64,000 bases of DNA from Trichoplax adhaerens (Eukaryota > Placozoa > Uniplacotomia > Trichoplacea > Trichoplacidae): NCBI RefSeq assembly GCF_000150275.1, contig NW_002060975.1:190655-254654 (forward strand), given 5' to 3'. Positions 1 through 14,300 of the stretch are shown here, piece after piece. The position numbers and the translations under genes are program-made. Within the stretch, counting starts at the first letter, position 1. Each line of letters opens with the position of its first letter. The notes below the pieces were generated by a model that worked only from the letters and a program-made list of their open reading frames with translations, had not been told where the DNA came from and ran no database searches.

Positions 1-3000
1 AGCAGTAAAAAACTAGGCCACTAAGTCATTATTCATTCTAAGTTGGAGATATCATCTGTGAGGAATAAATTGTCCTGTGATCAATTTGGAATCATCCTAC
101 GACGGTAATTATTCTAATCAGCGTTAAGAGTTTTAAAATATCAATTTATAGCCCTCAACGAAAGAGGAAAATAGAGAATTTAGTCGTTGAGATATTGAAC
201 AGAAATTGAATCTATCATGATCAACTTAGAGAGATCCTATGTAACTGCTTTCTTAACTTCAAGAACAAACCTCTCATTTACTCTCATAGTAGATCTAATG
301 CTGACAATTATTGTTGTTTCAATAGGATCATACACCGTGACTCAATGCAGTTGCAACCTAGGCAGAATTGTAACTTGGTTGTCGTGATCATAAATAAATA
401 AAATGATTTATTATCTAAGTGAAAGTACAAAGTATAATAGATAACAACGAGACAAGGTATTGTTCTTATCATCGATGGGGCGGAGCATATACAATCGTGC
501 TAGATAGAAATAAATTTCCTTTATTGCACTTATGCAGTACGGGCAGATACGGTACTATACTGTAATCTATTTCAAAGCAAGCCAAATTCATTATATAGAA
601 TTATTGACGCTGTTTGAGTAATCTCGAAAGTAGACAAAAGTCGCATGAACCCGTGCGATAAGGATTATAAGCTAGTTGATAACATAACTATTACTTTCAT
701 AGATTTCTTGCTCCTACAAAGGTGAATGAAAATTTCTTATTCAGGCTTAGACTTGCGTATCTTTGACGCTAAGAAAACCTAAGCGTTGATAGAGTGAGTT
801 CATCATAGAGAACTTATAATTTCGTATAATGGACACACTGAAATTTCATATTAAAATACGTGAGCCTTAGAATGTGACCTAGGAATTGCATGCTGCATAT
901 ATGTAGTAGTTTCAGCTAACTACAGTAGTAAGCGAAGTACGGTAGCATTAAGAAGTCGAATAGTCTACTATGCTTATAAGGTAATTTCATAATTACTGAT
1001 GATGAAACGGTGTACTTTAACATTCATACTATGTGCGTATATTTGTGTCACCATAGAGATTTGCTCAATTTTAATAACTCAGATTTTGAGTTAAACGATT
1101 GCGAACATAACGGATTGTCAAACCCAAGCACTACAATATACCAACATCCTTAGGGATTTCATATTCCTTTCAAGGCTTGAGTTAGAAAGTCATTGCTATT
1201 CTAAATCAAAATTCGATTTTATAATAATAGCGATACTTTGCTACGAGTAGGATCCTTTTACAATACTTCAGCTCATTGAGTCCTTAACCATTTTATAACA
1301 GCGATGGCAGATATCCCGTTAATCATCCTCTACATCACAAATATGTAAGAATATTTACTTTAGTACTTAGTTATTGTAGATTTTAAGCAAATTTTCTCTC
1401 TTCATATTTAAAGTTGAAATATTATTCTCTACCTAATTAACTTGATCTTTACAATAAATCGGATTATCGATACTGGATAGTGAATGACAGTTTGATATTT
1501 GAATCCTTTCAGAGTGAACTATTTATTGATCGAGTTTTGCCTGTTATGCACTTAAAAATAATCCATAATAACTCTTTTAACAATGCTCCACTATTGATTG
1601 TAGCAAATATGAAATTTCAGCATTCTTAACGAATATGTCGGAAATACTTGCCTACATCCAATCTAATTCGAATATCTATGAAGGGTGTTAACTAATGATA
1701 AATTTTATAGCGGCACTTGTGAATGAATTTCAATTTGTAGAAGGTGCAACGTAGACTTTCCTTAAAGTTCAACCGACCTGTCCTTTCCATAGTGAACGTA
1801 ATACCTTGTATAGCGATTATTTTTAAGCGCTGTATTAGCTCTACTCTCACAATGCTGCGATTTAAACGATGCAATGTCCTCGAGCGAATCAATTGAAATT
1901 ATCATTTTTCTGATGGTACTTTACAGTGTTTCAAGGAAGAGAGATTAATCATTAAGGTCCTCGCAAGTTAAGGGCGATATTAGCTGATCCTAGCGGTCTT
2001 GATTAAATGTCAATCAAATGGACATTTCATATATTCTCATAATACCTATAGACGAATAAATAAAGGTTTTCTGATATTAAAATATATATAATTAATTCAG
2101 CTGGAAGCTACTTTTGTAAGCTGTCACTCATGAGTTTTAACTGTCATATTTGTATACCGGCATCGTCTAAAGTAGTCTTGGCTGTTAGTATTTAACCCTT
2201 CTGCAATCCCATCCTGTATAAATACTCCAATTCGAGCTTTTACCTGTTGTTTGCTAGTAGTCATGCTTAGTTTTCATGTAGAATAAAAATTTAATGTTCA
2301 TGATATTTCTTAGGAAAATTTATTTAATGAGATAGTTTAGTCGATTAAATCACTCTGTGCAGACAGCATTAAAATCTATTACCTTCAAGATTAAGCAGGA
2401 AATATGACAAAAACAAGCCAGATGGAAACTGCTAAAAAGTTTTACACCAGCTATTCCTAATTGGACTATCAATACGTTAAAGTAGCATAAATTCAGTCTT
2501 ACTGTTTAGAAGCTCGATTTGAATATATAGAAGCACGGTTAGAAATTATGGCGCAGTCATAAGGTTGGTTCAGACATTATAAAACAGTGTAAATTATTTA
2601 CTTTACCTTAGAAATGTCTCGTCATCAAATCGTTAAAATTTAATTTAGTTTTAATAGTCTATAACATCCTATGATTTAACCGTCAGTCTGAAAAAATCTC
2701 ATGATAGAAAAGAGTTTAATTTTTAAGAGAGCTCAAAGGTCGATCGTATTTTAATCATGGTTAATCTCATGTTATATATGCATACTCTGGCGTATTAAAG
2801 TAGGGCTCAAGAGTTATACTAATTTAGATATAAGAAGATACGTCAACTATAGAATGTGTAAAAGTGAATTACTTTTAAATAAAGAGTGTTCTAGTTTTGA
2901 TCTTGGTGAGAAATGGTGTCTGTACTTAACTGGCGTTGGTGGCAGTTTCTGTGTGTCACAAACCAACTTCGTGATAAAGATAACGTACAACAAATCTCTA

Positions 3001-4655
3001 AATTACTATAGTCTCCGGGATTCAGTATCCCTCAACTACCTCACAAGAATTTAAACGCCTTTGTTTCTACGTTAAAACAACTATAAAACTCTACTTTTAT
3101 TCAACTATCTGCCGAGCTTAAATATCCTTCGGCAGCAGCTATCATGTATGAGTCATATCAGTTTACGAAATTTAGCACATGTTGGATAGCTAAATTAATA
3201 CAGACATTATTCATAATTTTGGACTTTTACTGAACGATTCTAGATAATTAGACTACAGAATGTCCACACACAGAATTATTTATAGTATCACCTATAATGG
3301 AATATCTTCAGGATATTCAACACAAGCGTTACAAGACATAACATCAATTAATATTAGTTACCTTATGCGAAATCTTACTACAATACAGCATAATTTACTG
3401 TAACAAAATAATAGCTACTGTAGTTCTTACTGTTAGTCTTTATTAGTTATCTCTATATATAAATGTTAACCACTAAATTTGGTCATTTACTCTTCACGAT
3501 GGTTCGTACCGTGATACTGTGTTACAAAAGCGGCTGTAACATTAATCTAACAATTCTTAGCAGACTGATAATATGGAAAATCCTGCGCCATTAGGGATTA
3601 TCCAAATATTGACTATTTCCTTTCCTAAAGTACAGTATACGAAGACTATGCATTGTATTTAGAATAAAATATTCAGAAGTATCAACTGAAGGGTCTATTT
3701 GAATATTGATTAATCCTAGCTAGTTTGTTTTTAGCATGAGTTAATGCTATAATTTTAAGCAAAATGGCAGCATCATTAAAGTAAGTCTTGTTAATAGAAA
3801 TCGTGAAAGTATTCAACTTTTCTCTCTCAAACTACAAAGCATCAGAGTTATATGTATTACGTGGAATGAAGCTTTTCAGATATATCAAAAATGGAAATTT
3901 TTATCAGATTAGTCTTATGATACATGACACTGAAATGGTCCGATCAACTTAATGGGATATATAAAAATACTGCATTAACTACATTAATCAGGATAAAGTC
4001 AGCAAACTACATTAAATTTTTTATCAATCAAAGAAAATAAACTGCATTTAAACGAATTTCAAAGTTCATTGCTAATTAGTCGATTGATTATCAGACTTGA
4101 TCCTCAATCCAAATGATAATATTATTGTCTGTAGCAACGTTAATAACTAGACTAGTTGGTATCCAAATAAAATATTTTATTTACTTATTCAAAAACACTC
4201 CTAAAATTAGGCTTGCTAATGAATCGATTGATAGTAGAGAACAAAGGCTAAGAAAAACATTAATTATAAGTAATTTGACACAAATATAAGTAGAATGGCT
4301 GCAATTTCAGTTAAGTTAATTAGGCTTAAATAATATTCAACCCATTTCACAGTTCTCAAGTGAGAAATTGATAAATAGATTATCGCAATAGCATATTAAA
4401 ATTTTAAATCAATCGCAGTCGGTCTTGAGTTTCTAATAAATCTATTTTGATCATTACGTCTTCTAATACAGCATGTCATAAGACATTTAAAATGTATTGA
4501 TAGCAAGTCTATTAAGGATTCATAATAATACATAGTTATTTGAATCGCGCAGTGAATCATGAAAATAATATGATTGAAAAGCACTTGAATTTCAGTTTTA
4601 TATAGATTTCTAATAAGTGGATTCTTAATTAGCAGACGCTGCTTCTATAAGAAAT

Positions 4656-4830
4656 ACTAGTCCAAACTCCCGTCGCTTTGCTGACGGTTTACGATAATGT
4701 ACCCATTTATATACAGTATTAATGCTATGTTAAGGTTGGTAAGCGAAACTGTCAAATATAGGTTTATGCTCAATTTGTTAATAAAATTAACAGATAGCAT
4801 TATCATTCGATATTATATATATATATCCCG
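4656..4830 (+). repeat. Dispersed repeat, copy 1, with hairpin core
   Basis: Contains the core ACTAGtcCAAACTCCCGTC...GACGGTTTACGATAATGT (4656-4700), identical in all three copies apart from two bases. The core holds an imperfect hairpin, CCGTC-GCTTTGCT-GACGG (4670-4687). A second shared part (aacagatagYattaYcatt... tatatatcccggtaat) resumes near 4789 after about 80 bases not found in copy 3. Confidence 0.8.
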
Positions 4831-6579
4831 GTAATAGTAATGTACTATGCTATATTAAGATTAGTTAATGGTCCAAAGCACATTATGATAACTAATGTAC
4901 TGTGATGGACATACCAAGTTAAGATTAGCAGGTACAAGAGGTGATATCTCATGTTTTATGTCATTGTAGCGCTCATCGTGAACAAGTTAAAAATGCACAT
5001 AATAATATACTGCAAAGACTAACTAAAGCTATGGAATCCAATCCTATGCAGAAAAATAAAAATGAATGGTTACTATACTGTAAGATATCTACAGTGCGGT
5101 ACAATGTCCTTAGCACTGTGGTCAATTCTACACCAATCATTATAATGAGTCTAAGGATAGCTTGCGTATGTAAGCAAAGCTTGCTCTGTCGAAAACAACC
5201 GTTATAAGAAAATGTAACTATCAAAATGGCAGAGTAGAAAACTCTATAAAGATTTTATGTTTATTCAATTTTCATCAGAGTATAATATCAAATCAAAATT
5301 GAAAGGCCCAGTGGCCACTCTTAGCGATATAACGAACACTATTTTAAAAATCAGTACTCTGTAGAAATAACTACCTTAGAGCTATTCGTTTTACATGAAG
5401 AAATCTTGAGGTAAAAAGTACCGTAAGAACCTTATACTAACCTTTTGAAATGAACCCATAATCAGAGTCATCTAACAGTAGTATAAATACCCACGCGCCG
5501 CTCGTTAACCGTAATACACACTTCTAGATATTTATACCCAAATGAAAATTAATTCCATAAGCAATTTGGAGCACATAATAAATATTGTAAAGGAAAATAT
5601 AATCGTTATAGAGCATCATGACATCCAAAAGAAACTCAGTATAGTATGTATTGTATTTGTATCATAAAAAAATACTTTAAAAGGATTTTGCAACTGCTGT
5701 GCAAGCTTAAATGCAAATTATGTTTGGTAGTTCTACCAAGTAGTTCAGTTTTTCGGATGGTATAACGGGCACGGTGTCAGAAATTGGAATTGTAATATTA
5801 GTCTATGCATCCAAATGTAATTGATTTTCCTTTTATTACCGTATAGTTCTAGCAGGTATGTAAATAATTTTAGTCGCATAATATATAATTTAAGAGAAAT
5901 TATCATTATGATAGGAGATCAAAATAACTGCATGTTATATAATGAAGGCTGCCCTACTTCAAATGATTTGAACAGATGGCAAATACTAAAGATACAAGAT
6001 ATATCCTATTTTTATTTACTTGTTACTATCAAGCTGTTAAAATTTCGATATCCGATTAACCGCGATAATGTAGGAACGTAGAAGTAGAAATAGCCCTGTC
6101 ATTATCACGGTAGTAATATATAATTTTATTCAATTGAATAATAAGTTTGTGTGATTAATAGCCTATATTTCAACTGCTGTCTGAAATTTTACTGCCTAGT
6201 TAATGACCAACAGCAGCCACCAATAAAATATTCCTGCGTAGCCATGCATATTTTATAGGCTTAGCATCTTGCAGAATCATCAATTTGAAATTGTATAGTC
6301 AGTTCTAGCTAGTTTAAATTTTTGACACATCATACAATATGGTATGCATAAGTTATTGATGAACAATGTCTAGAAATCGTTTTGTAGTCAAGATAATCAA
6401 CAGCGATCAGGAAATTTTACTAGAAGGATAATCTTGGTCGAACGTAGATAAGCAAGGATAGAAATTAAAAACCGTTTTATATTTAAACGGCGCAAGCATC
6501 AAATTTGTTTTTTTTTACATTATTTGTTGTCATAGTAATACATACGGCCTTGAAATATCTATTACATGATTTAATACAT

Positions 6580-6655
6580 ACTAGTGCAAACTCCCGTCGC
6601 TTTGCTGACGGTTTACGATAATGTGCTCATTTAACAGATAGTATTATCATTTGAT
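6580..6655 (+). repeat. Dispersed repeat, copy 2, with hairpin core
   Basis: Same core as copy 1 (6580-6624), followed at once by the aacagatagtattatcattt segment at 6633. It is therefore shorter inside than copies 1 and 3, and it lacks the tatatatcccggtaat end. The flank ttaataca before the core resembles copy 3 (ttttaaaacat). Confidence 0.78.
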
Positions 6656-6963
6656 AGACCTGTCAGAGGTTCAGTAACTTTATACCGTGTACTAAGATTA
6701 ATAAGGTGTGTTACTGGATACAAGCGTCATCAATTTTAACTATTTCATATGTTTTTTCCGCCTAATTTATTTTTTGAATTGGATATAATCCATCTTTTCA
6801 TATCCAATATCGTCACCATAACAGTTTATGTGATTAAATACGCAAGATGATGAAGGTTACTAAGATCCTTTTGGAATATTGACTTAGATTCATTCTTATA
6901 TGGCCTTGCTGTCTATTATAGTGCATTATCAATTAGTCTAGTACCCATATGTTGCCTCTCTAT

Positions 6964-7000
6964 AATTAAAAATAGATTAACACGGTGATCAATATCGTAA
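6964..7000 (+). repeat. Local diverged repeat, partial copy
   Basis: Starts with aattaaaaatagatta and shares gtgatcaatatc with the copy at 8246. Shorter and more diverged than the other two. Confidence 0.4.
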
Positions 7001-7184
7001 CATGCAACTATTTATATAGGATGGGGGTAACTGTCTTAGGAACGTAAAATATAATATTACCTCAATTTAACGCCTTTTAAATTGTGACTGTCTAAATTAA
7101 TTTCAGTCAATATACAGGCTATTCATCTTATTGTAGCTTACGACAATGCATTCTATGAAATTAGTCAACATTATGCCTTTTTAC

Positions 7185-7253
7185 GATTAAAAATAGATTA
7201 ATATGGCAACTACAGTCATCCTACGTGACTACTCGTATAAGATAGATGATTGT
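7185..7253 (+). repeat. Local diverged repeat, copy
   Basis: Gattaaaaatagatta, then cgtgactactcgtataagatagatga, matching the copy at 8246-8313 in order and spacing. Preceded in both by a short 'atgcc' rich flank. Confidence 0.5.
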
Positions 7254-7267
7254 AATATAAAGGTCTC

Positions 7268-7347
7268 TAGAAATATTTCCATGATGTCTATTTCAAATGT
7301 TAAAATTTGATTAAATATTTGAAATAGACATCATGGGAATATTTCTA
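7268..7347. repeat. Foldback element: 31-bp arms, 18-base loop
   Basis: Arms 7268-7298 and 7317-7347 are reverse complements with one mismatch (T against C opposite the 7278 region), separated by an 18-base loop. A transcript would form a nearly perfect 31-bp hairpin. It could be the remains of a miniature inverted-repeat element or a small-RNA hairpin; nothing else in the sequence decides this. Confidence 0.85.
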
Positions 7348-8245
7348 ACAGTTACCATGCTGTTTTGTGATCAAAATGAGGCTGAAACTATAGTGAAGAT
7401 ATCAACTTTAGATATAGCTAAGATTTCATGAGCTTATTTGCTGTAATTATAAGTATTTTCGCTAAAATTTCTCTACGTAATAGAAAATAAAGCTTGTTTC
7501 ATTTTGGATTGCCGTTTTATAGCGCTTTAAATTAAAATTATCAGTATCAACTGCCTCATTAGGGATAACATAAACAGCAATATTGATAAATATAGCAAAT
7601 TATATTGCATCGATTGGAATATATCTTGCGTGACTGATCATTGTAATAAGAATCACCATTAAGATTCTATCATTTAGTTAATGAGGATCTAGTATTCGTT
7701 ATCACAATAAAAATTTTCTTATTTAATAGTTCGAACGCTTTCTGGTAGACTAACGTTAAAGATTTTATTAATATGTCATCGTTACGTCTATTCACTAACA
7801 TATGCTATTTCTCCGTAATAAAAAAATAGGTGCATAAAGGATAAATAATATCGTTAATTATAGCTATCAAAATAGTAACGATGATGGCAAATACGCTAGT
7901 GATTAAGATTATATTGTTTGTATTGACTCAGAATTGTTATTAGCGTTTAAGTTAGCTTTCTCAAATTAATTAACGGATCGTCTCATTCCAGACCAGCATA
8001 TCTTCTTGATGATACTACTCCTTCCATGCTATATTTCCAAAATAAAAGATAAAACTGAAATAATGATCGATGATTGCATCGATATGCAATAATGCTGATA
8101 ATCGTAACTGGCCTAGTAACTGAAAGAGTGTTAGTTTATTGAATATCAAAAGCTGTTACTATTTTGGTTGATTATTATCTTAAATTAATAAGATCGCTTT
8201 AGTGCAAGTGAAAGAATATTCGTTCGAATATGCCATGCCATTGCA

Positions 8246-8313
8246 TGATTAAAAATAGACAGTAATGATGATCAACATCATTCTCCGTGACTACTTGAAT
8301 ATGATAGATGACT
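8246..8313 (+). repeat. Local diverged repeat, copy
   Basis: Gattaaaaatagacag, then cgtgactacttgaatatgatagatga. It aligns with 7185-7253 over about 68 bases with scattered differences; an old duplicate or small repeat family. Confidence 0.5.
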
Positions 8314-11300
8314 AAGGTAGTTTATTCCTTTATTATTTTTAATCAAGACGATCTAGATTATCGATGGCCTACTACAATAGAATTGCATATTTTTTTAACT
8401 TAGCTGATTATATCATTGTTTTCATTGATGAAAGAAAGTATAGAATCTAAATCAACAAGATCGAGAACAATCAGCAATCATTAAATTAACAATATTCTAT
8501 TTGTTAAATTCAATATACTTTCTTATTTCATTGATTATGATCATTTAGTTGTCATCTGTTATGTGTCCCGTATCCAATGTATTTTATCCTATTGATGATG
8601 ACTATTCTATTGGCCTATTTATTTAGCTAGCGAACCTTGGTCATCATTATAACTGCTACATTATTTCCACTTTAGACCATGATATTCTGTTCATAACTGA
8701 TTATCTTGATATCAGCTTGAAAGTTTCTGGTCTATCGCCTTCATTTCTTTAGTCCTCACCGTCTGTATTGATTTCTGACTTCACCTGGTTAAGATTTCTT
8801 AAGTTTGTAGTATTTTACGAGTATTGGATTGGAATTGAATATTAATACTCTTCGTGACCTTTCTACGCCTCCATTTAGCAAATTGAACCGTAACCAGGTA
8901 TGTTATAGCTATCTTTTCATAGTACAAGAAAGTGTACTGCTACTATTACGATAATAAATTCTTTCTAAACGTAATTAGAAGGAAAAATACCATCTTAAAA
9001 TATCAACACATAAAAAATAATTATAATGGTTACAGTATGAATGATAAAATTGCCATCTAAAGTTGAAAAGCGGAAAGTATTACCATATATATATTTAACA
9101 AATACGTTATCGAATGAAAGAAAACAGAATTCGATAACTCGCTTGTAAATTTAGCCTGATGTTTAAATTAAATATGGATTAAAGCTTGACAATATTCCAT
9201 GCTGAAAATTACCTGCAACTACATGACTAAATAACAAATCAGTCCGCAGTTAAACTTCAACGTCAATTATTGCCATAAATTATTTTAATGAAGCAATTAA
9301 TTTATAAATTTGCCATTTAATACCAATATAAATTTACTCCTTATTAATGTCATCGATTAATGCAACCATAAATTTCCGTTTGACTTTTTTTATTTCGCGA
9401 TTCTTTACTATACCAGATGTTGATAAGCCCATGACAGAGTAGGTAAATATCAATTTCAATTAAAATTGCTATAGGGTACCTAATATAAGTTCCTTTTAAG
9501 TGTGCTAGGAATATTTTAGCGTAGTCGATCTTAAAACATGGGATGAAAAATTTATAAGTCTTACTATCTCCTGTTTAAAACGCTGGGAGAAATCCTTTGA
9601 ATTGACGATTTTCACGGTTTTCACTGTAGATTAATTGCTGTTATTCATGTTCCACTATCAATTATTATAAAGTGTACTCCTCATCATGGTTTCTACTAAT
9701 TAGTCTTACCTTTCAATCATTTAAAAGTGTGATGTTGTTAACATTGCCAAATTATTGTGTTAATTAACTACCTCTATCTGATGTTAAATCGCCGCTTTCT
9801 TATTAAAAGGGTGTATTAATTTTATTGGAATAATTTGCCGGTACTTATTTACTATAATTTTCTTAATGAGATTCCTTGATGTAATTACAGTTTTTTTTAG
9901 CAGTTTTAACTACCGTCATAGGTAGCCATCTTTTATGTTTTCTTTCACAATTATGGATCACTTTCTCTATATAGACTGTTTAAAGTCTTCATTTTTAGTC
10001 AAATTGTTGTTTTTATAGACAAAACTGGAGCTAACACAATATGGCAATGTTAATTAACATGTGTAAAGCAAATAATCAACGCTCAAGTACCCACCTTAAC
10101 CTACATAGAGTTATTTAGTCTCATCATAGCAAATGAAAATGTAGCTATTGCTCTCGTCGTAAACAGAGCTTTTATTATTTTATAGATATCATAACCCCTG
10201 CAAACTGGAAATGAGTTGTAATGTTATTAGATCTAAGCACTCTTTTATTGGCCTATTTTAATTTATTCTTTAATAAAATTCCTTTTATGGTGAGGTCTAT
10301 ATTCAGTGAAAGAAAAAATTGAATTCAATACTTGTAAGAACAAAGCCTAGATTGATCATTCTTGATTAGAAAAGTCTTTTAATTTTTTTGCAGTAATATC
10401 CGGTTATATTACTATAATAAGAATTAATAGAGTAGAAAAAGAAGGACAGTAATCTATACTTTTAAATTTTAGCCATCATTTGCAACTCGTCTTTCATTTT
10501 TTGTCTTTCGATCATTTTTCTTTCATGCAGCAGTCAAAGGCTAGAAAGGGCCTTAAACTTAATAACTGCAGACATAATTAAAAATTATCATCATGATGCT
10601 GTTAGTGATATAAAGAATTATTTTGTCTTTTCAATTATGATGCAGTAAATAAGATGAATAAGATGAGTGGGTTGATGAAAATTCCAATATAAAATGTGCC
10701 ATTTTATAACAACTAAATCATTAAATTATAAACTGTGGTAATAGTGGATATGTTGATTTTCTAATATATTTTTCATACATTTATTCAGACTACACATCCT
10801 ACACTAAATTAGATATTACTTCAATTTTATACTAATCTATCCATGGAAAAAATCAATAATACACGTACATGTCCAAGAGAAAACTTTGGAATTATGGTAA
10901 ATTTTAGATGAAATGCCCTCAACACCCTTGATTTTACCTTATTTTATAAGAAATGTTTATACAGTTTCTGGGAAAAGATAGATTAAATGATGACAAAAGT
11001 TGTAAAGTAATGGTTAAGGCGTGCTAAATACTATTAGAATCCATTTCAATTCGAAACTCTAAGTAAATTTGAACGTAGTATGCGAAATTTTCAATATTGA
11101 TCCTATTCCATCCACTCCTGCTACATTTCTAGCGCTGGCACACACTTTTCCAGTAATTCGGTAGAAAATGTGAGTTGGCTATGATCGATGAAACTTACAC
11201 GGTAGAATGCCTAGGGATTTTTAATATAAAATCAATCATGTCCTATCGTTGAGGGCAAAAATTAAAAATTTAACCATATATAAATCAGTAATAGCCTCTT

Positions 11301-14300
11301 GGTTTTACGCAACTTATACCTTCTAACTAAGCTAAAATTAAAATATCAAGTAGGGTGCGTTAACTTGCCTAAACTATGGTAAAAGATCTTCTGCCTTTAT
11401 TGCTAGTTATTTCTACGCGATGAATCTGTATCATTGTTAAGTCAAGAACTAAATTTCATTTACTTCCTTATATTAAAGCAATAGTTTTATTGAACGTTCA
11501 AGAGTGATAAGAAAAGCCTTATTTTCTATTGCTACACAATATTTAGAGTAAACAGGTGTAAACACAAATCTATAACGAATTTATACAGAATCGAAGATAG
11601 AGTAAAATATTAATCATATGGATAGGTCCCAATCATCACTCGGCGATTAAAGTACTGGCACTTTTAATGAAATTAAATTACTATCTGCAATAAAATTATA
11701 TCTATGTTAATTTAATTTATCATCTAGTAAGGTTACTGGATTTCTTTATAAACTACCCATAATTGGTTATTTTCCCATTTTCTAATAAGAAATAGATAGT
11801 ACACCTTAATAACTATGTATTAATTAGCATTATGGAGGACTACCAATCTGTTTGCTAGAATTTGCAATCCACCTTGCCGCTCTTAGCAAAATGTCATTAC
11901 TACTTTATATTTTCTAAAGCTAAAGCACCATAAGATTCATGGTAATATCGTATTAAATGACAATGCAGTATGCCTATAGTTTCATGAATCTGCCTATATT
12001 GATCAGTTTAAACCAGTAAAACTAAACAAAGTCCTGTCTTCACCGCTCAAAGCTTTGTTATCGATGATAGCTAAAGTAGGAGAAGGAAATAAATTGAAAT
12101 CTATTATTATTCATATTACGATAATTAAACTATTGAAAGATCTACCTTGGACCAGGAAAAATAATTTGGGAAGATCGTGATGAGGAAATATTTTACTATT
12201 TTATTCTCTGCCATTCCATTACTCACCTTCATATCGCGCTTTTGAGTCTTCCTTAACCGCATCCAGGGGCAATCATAAAATATTAAAATTGCAAAGTAAC
12301 CATATGATTTTATAATGGTATCAACCAATAAAACTGAAAGAGTTAATATTATCTTAAATCTTGCATCCTAAGCTATTATGAATTAAGTAAAGAATCTAGA
12401 AAACTGAAGTAGAGTATTAAGCTCGTGAAAAGATTTAATTCTGTTATACAGTACATAAGAGTAATGATTACTTCTCCTTAATTTATTAGTAAGCGATAAA
12501 ACAGGTTTCATACTTTATTCTCATTTTTAAGCTGTATCTCGCAATAGTAAAGCTATAATAAGCTCTTCCCTAGTACATTATGCCGATAGAATGCTATTAA
12601 TTCATAATTCATTCATTAACATTGCTCCAGCATCGCCAGAATAAGGATCATCCAGTATTAAATGGTGCAACTTTCGAATTTACTATCCTTCTTTTGGTCA
12701 GCGTATCAACATTAAAGATGATAGGCTGTATTAAATAATTCGTAAAAGAATATAAATAACTAGTGTACGACTTTAATGTGATTAGAACTTAGTTTAACCG
12801 AACATCGAAAATATTTATTGCAGTAGTTTAATCATAAGCATTCTAGCGAAAGCACGAATCATAATTCACTCCTATCGAAATGATTTTCCTTCCATTGCTT
12901 TTCTAATGAACAGAATTATCATGAACTATTTTTAAGTCAGGTTTATTGATACGAATATCGTGACGAAAGTTTTCATTCAATCTTTGCAATTCTATATAAT
13001 CTTAATATAGTATAATGAAATCGCTTTAATAATCAAAGAATAAAATACTTTTTGTATTGCTTAAATAGTTCATGGCCTGGTTAAGAGTCAGCACAATTTT
13101 AAATCGATTTAATCCGGTATATCCTACTTGATAATGTGAATATTTCATGTATTTATCGAGTACAGTCTATAAGAACTCAGGGAAATTGAAATCCTATTCT
13201 ATGAATATATTTCTTTCTGAATTCTGCTGAAAATGTAAAAGTTATACGCACAGCTACCAAATACATGGTACTTACTATTCCTTGCTTCATCATAATCCTG
13301 CCCCTTAACAACCGTCTTAATGAGAATTCAATCTTATGCTACTATTCGATCCATTGCTGATTCAATTTAATTAAGGGGCTATTACAATTGCGACTATGTT
13401 GATTGGGTTATTTATTGGGCGTAATTAATCTCATTGATAAATATCAGAAGTTTTCTAGATAAGATTAGATAGTATTGTTCTTCTCGTTATTATCTCTTTT
13501 TATATCAATTTTATACGTCTATTTTTGCCATCATGATCGTACTATTATTAAACTGGTGTAATTGTGTCGATATCATTACAATTATCTGGCCTTATTCTCT
13601 CCATTAATATTCCTTTCCTTTTAATTCTGAATCACCTGCCGATTGAAATGATTAACCGCATCAAAAGACCCATCACATAACAGTCGTATTATCTATCATT
13701 TCGGGCAAACGCTAAAGGATACATTTACTATATTGTTATCTATTTTATTTGCTATAGTACTTTTGAATGTAGTATCCAAAAATATTTCTAAAAAAATCAA
13801 TAGCGCTACATTAAACTTGGGATTGGATTTTCATTTTGATAAAATAATTAATCATTTAAATGCTCAGAATGAACAATCTAAATTTTCTTTGTTGATAGAG
13901 GCCACACTGATATCAAATAAGATATAATGCCTGTTATGGATGCATTCAGAAATTTAAAAATAATTTTTCTATTAATATGTAGTACCGTGTTGAACAAGGC
14001 AGAAATTGCCCTAAATCTTGATCTACTCAAAAACCGATTATGTCCACAGTCTTCAAACTTTGAATAATATCTTTATGATTCTTAAATTAATTGCTTTTAG
14101 TTAAACTGTAAGAATATCATTATAGTCTAGAGTTAAAATAATTGAAATTGTTTCCCTGCAATTTCGTCACCTCAGGGATAAGTAAAAAGAATTAGATTGC
14201 TTATTCGGTGCGTGCAGTAATTTATTAAAAGCTGAATGATCTCATTACTAACACGTTTCTACCTCGATCAGGGAATTACTACGATATTGCTAGGAATTAT

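Noticed and set aside
4941-5224. Overlapping open frames on both strands (88 and 83 codons)
   Set aside because: At least one is a shadow of the other. The plus frame starts at GTG and has a somewhat helical start, but there is no domain, no splice partner and no family I recognise.
13540-13680. 43-codon hydrophobic frame ending LNHLPIEMINRIKRPIT
   Set aside because: Short, no start codon or splice context, no family match; a frame of this length is expected by chance.
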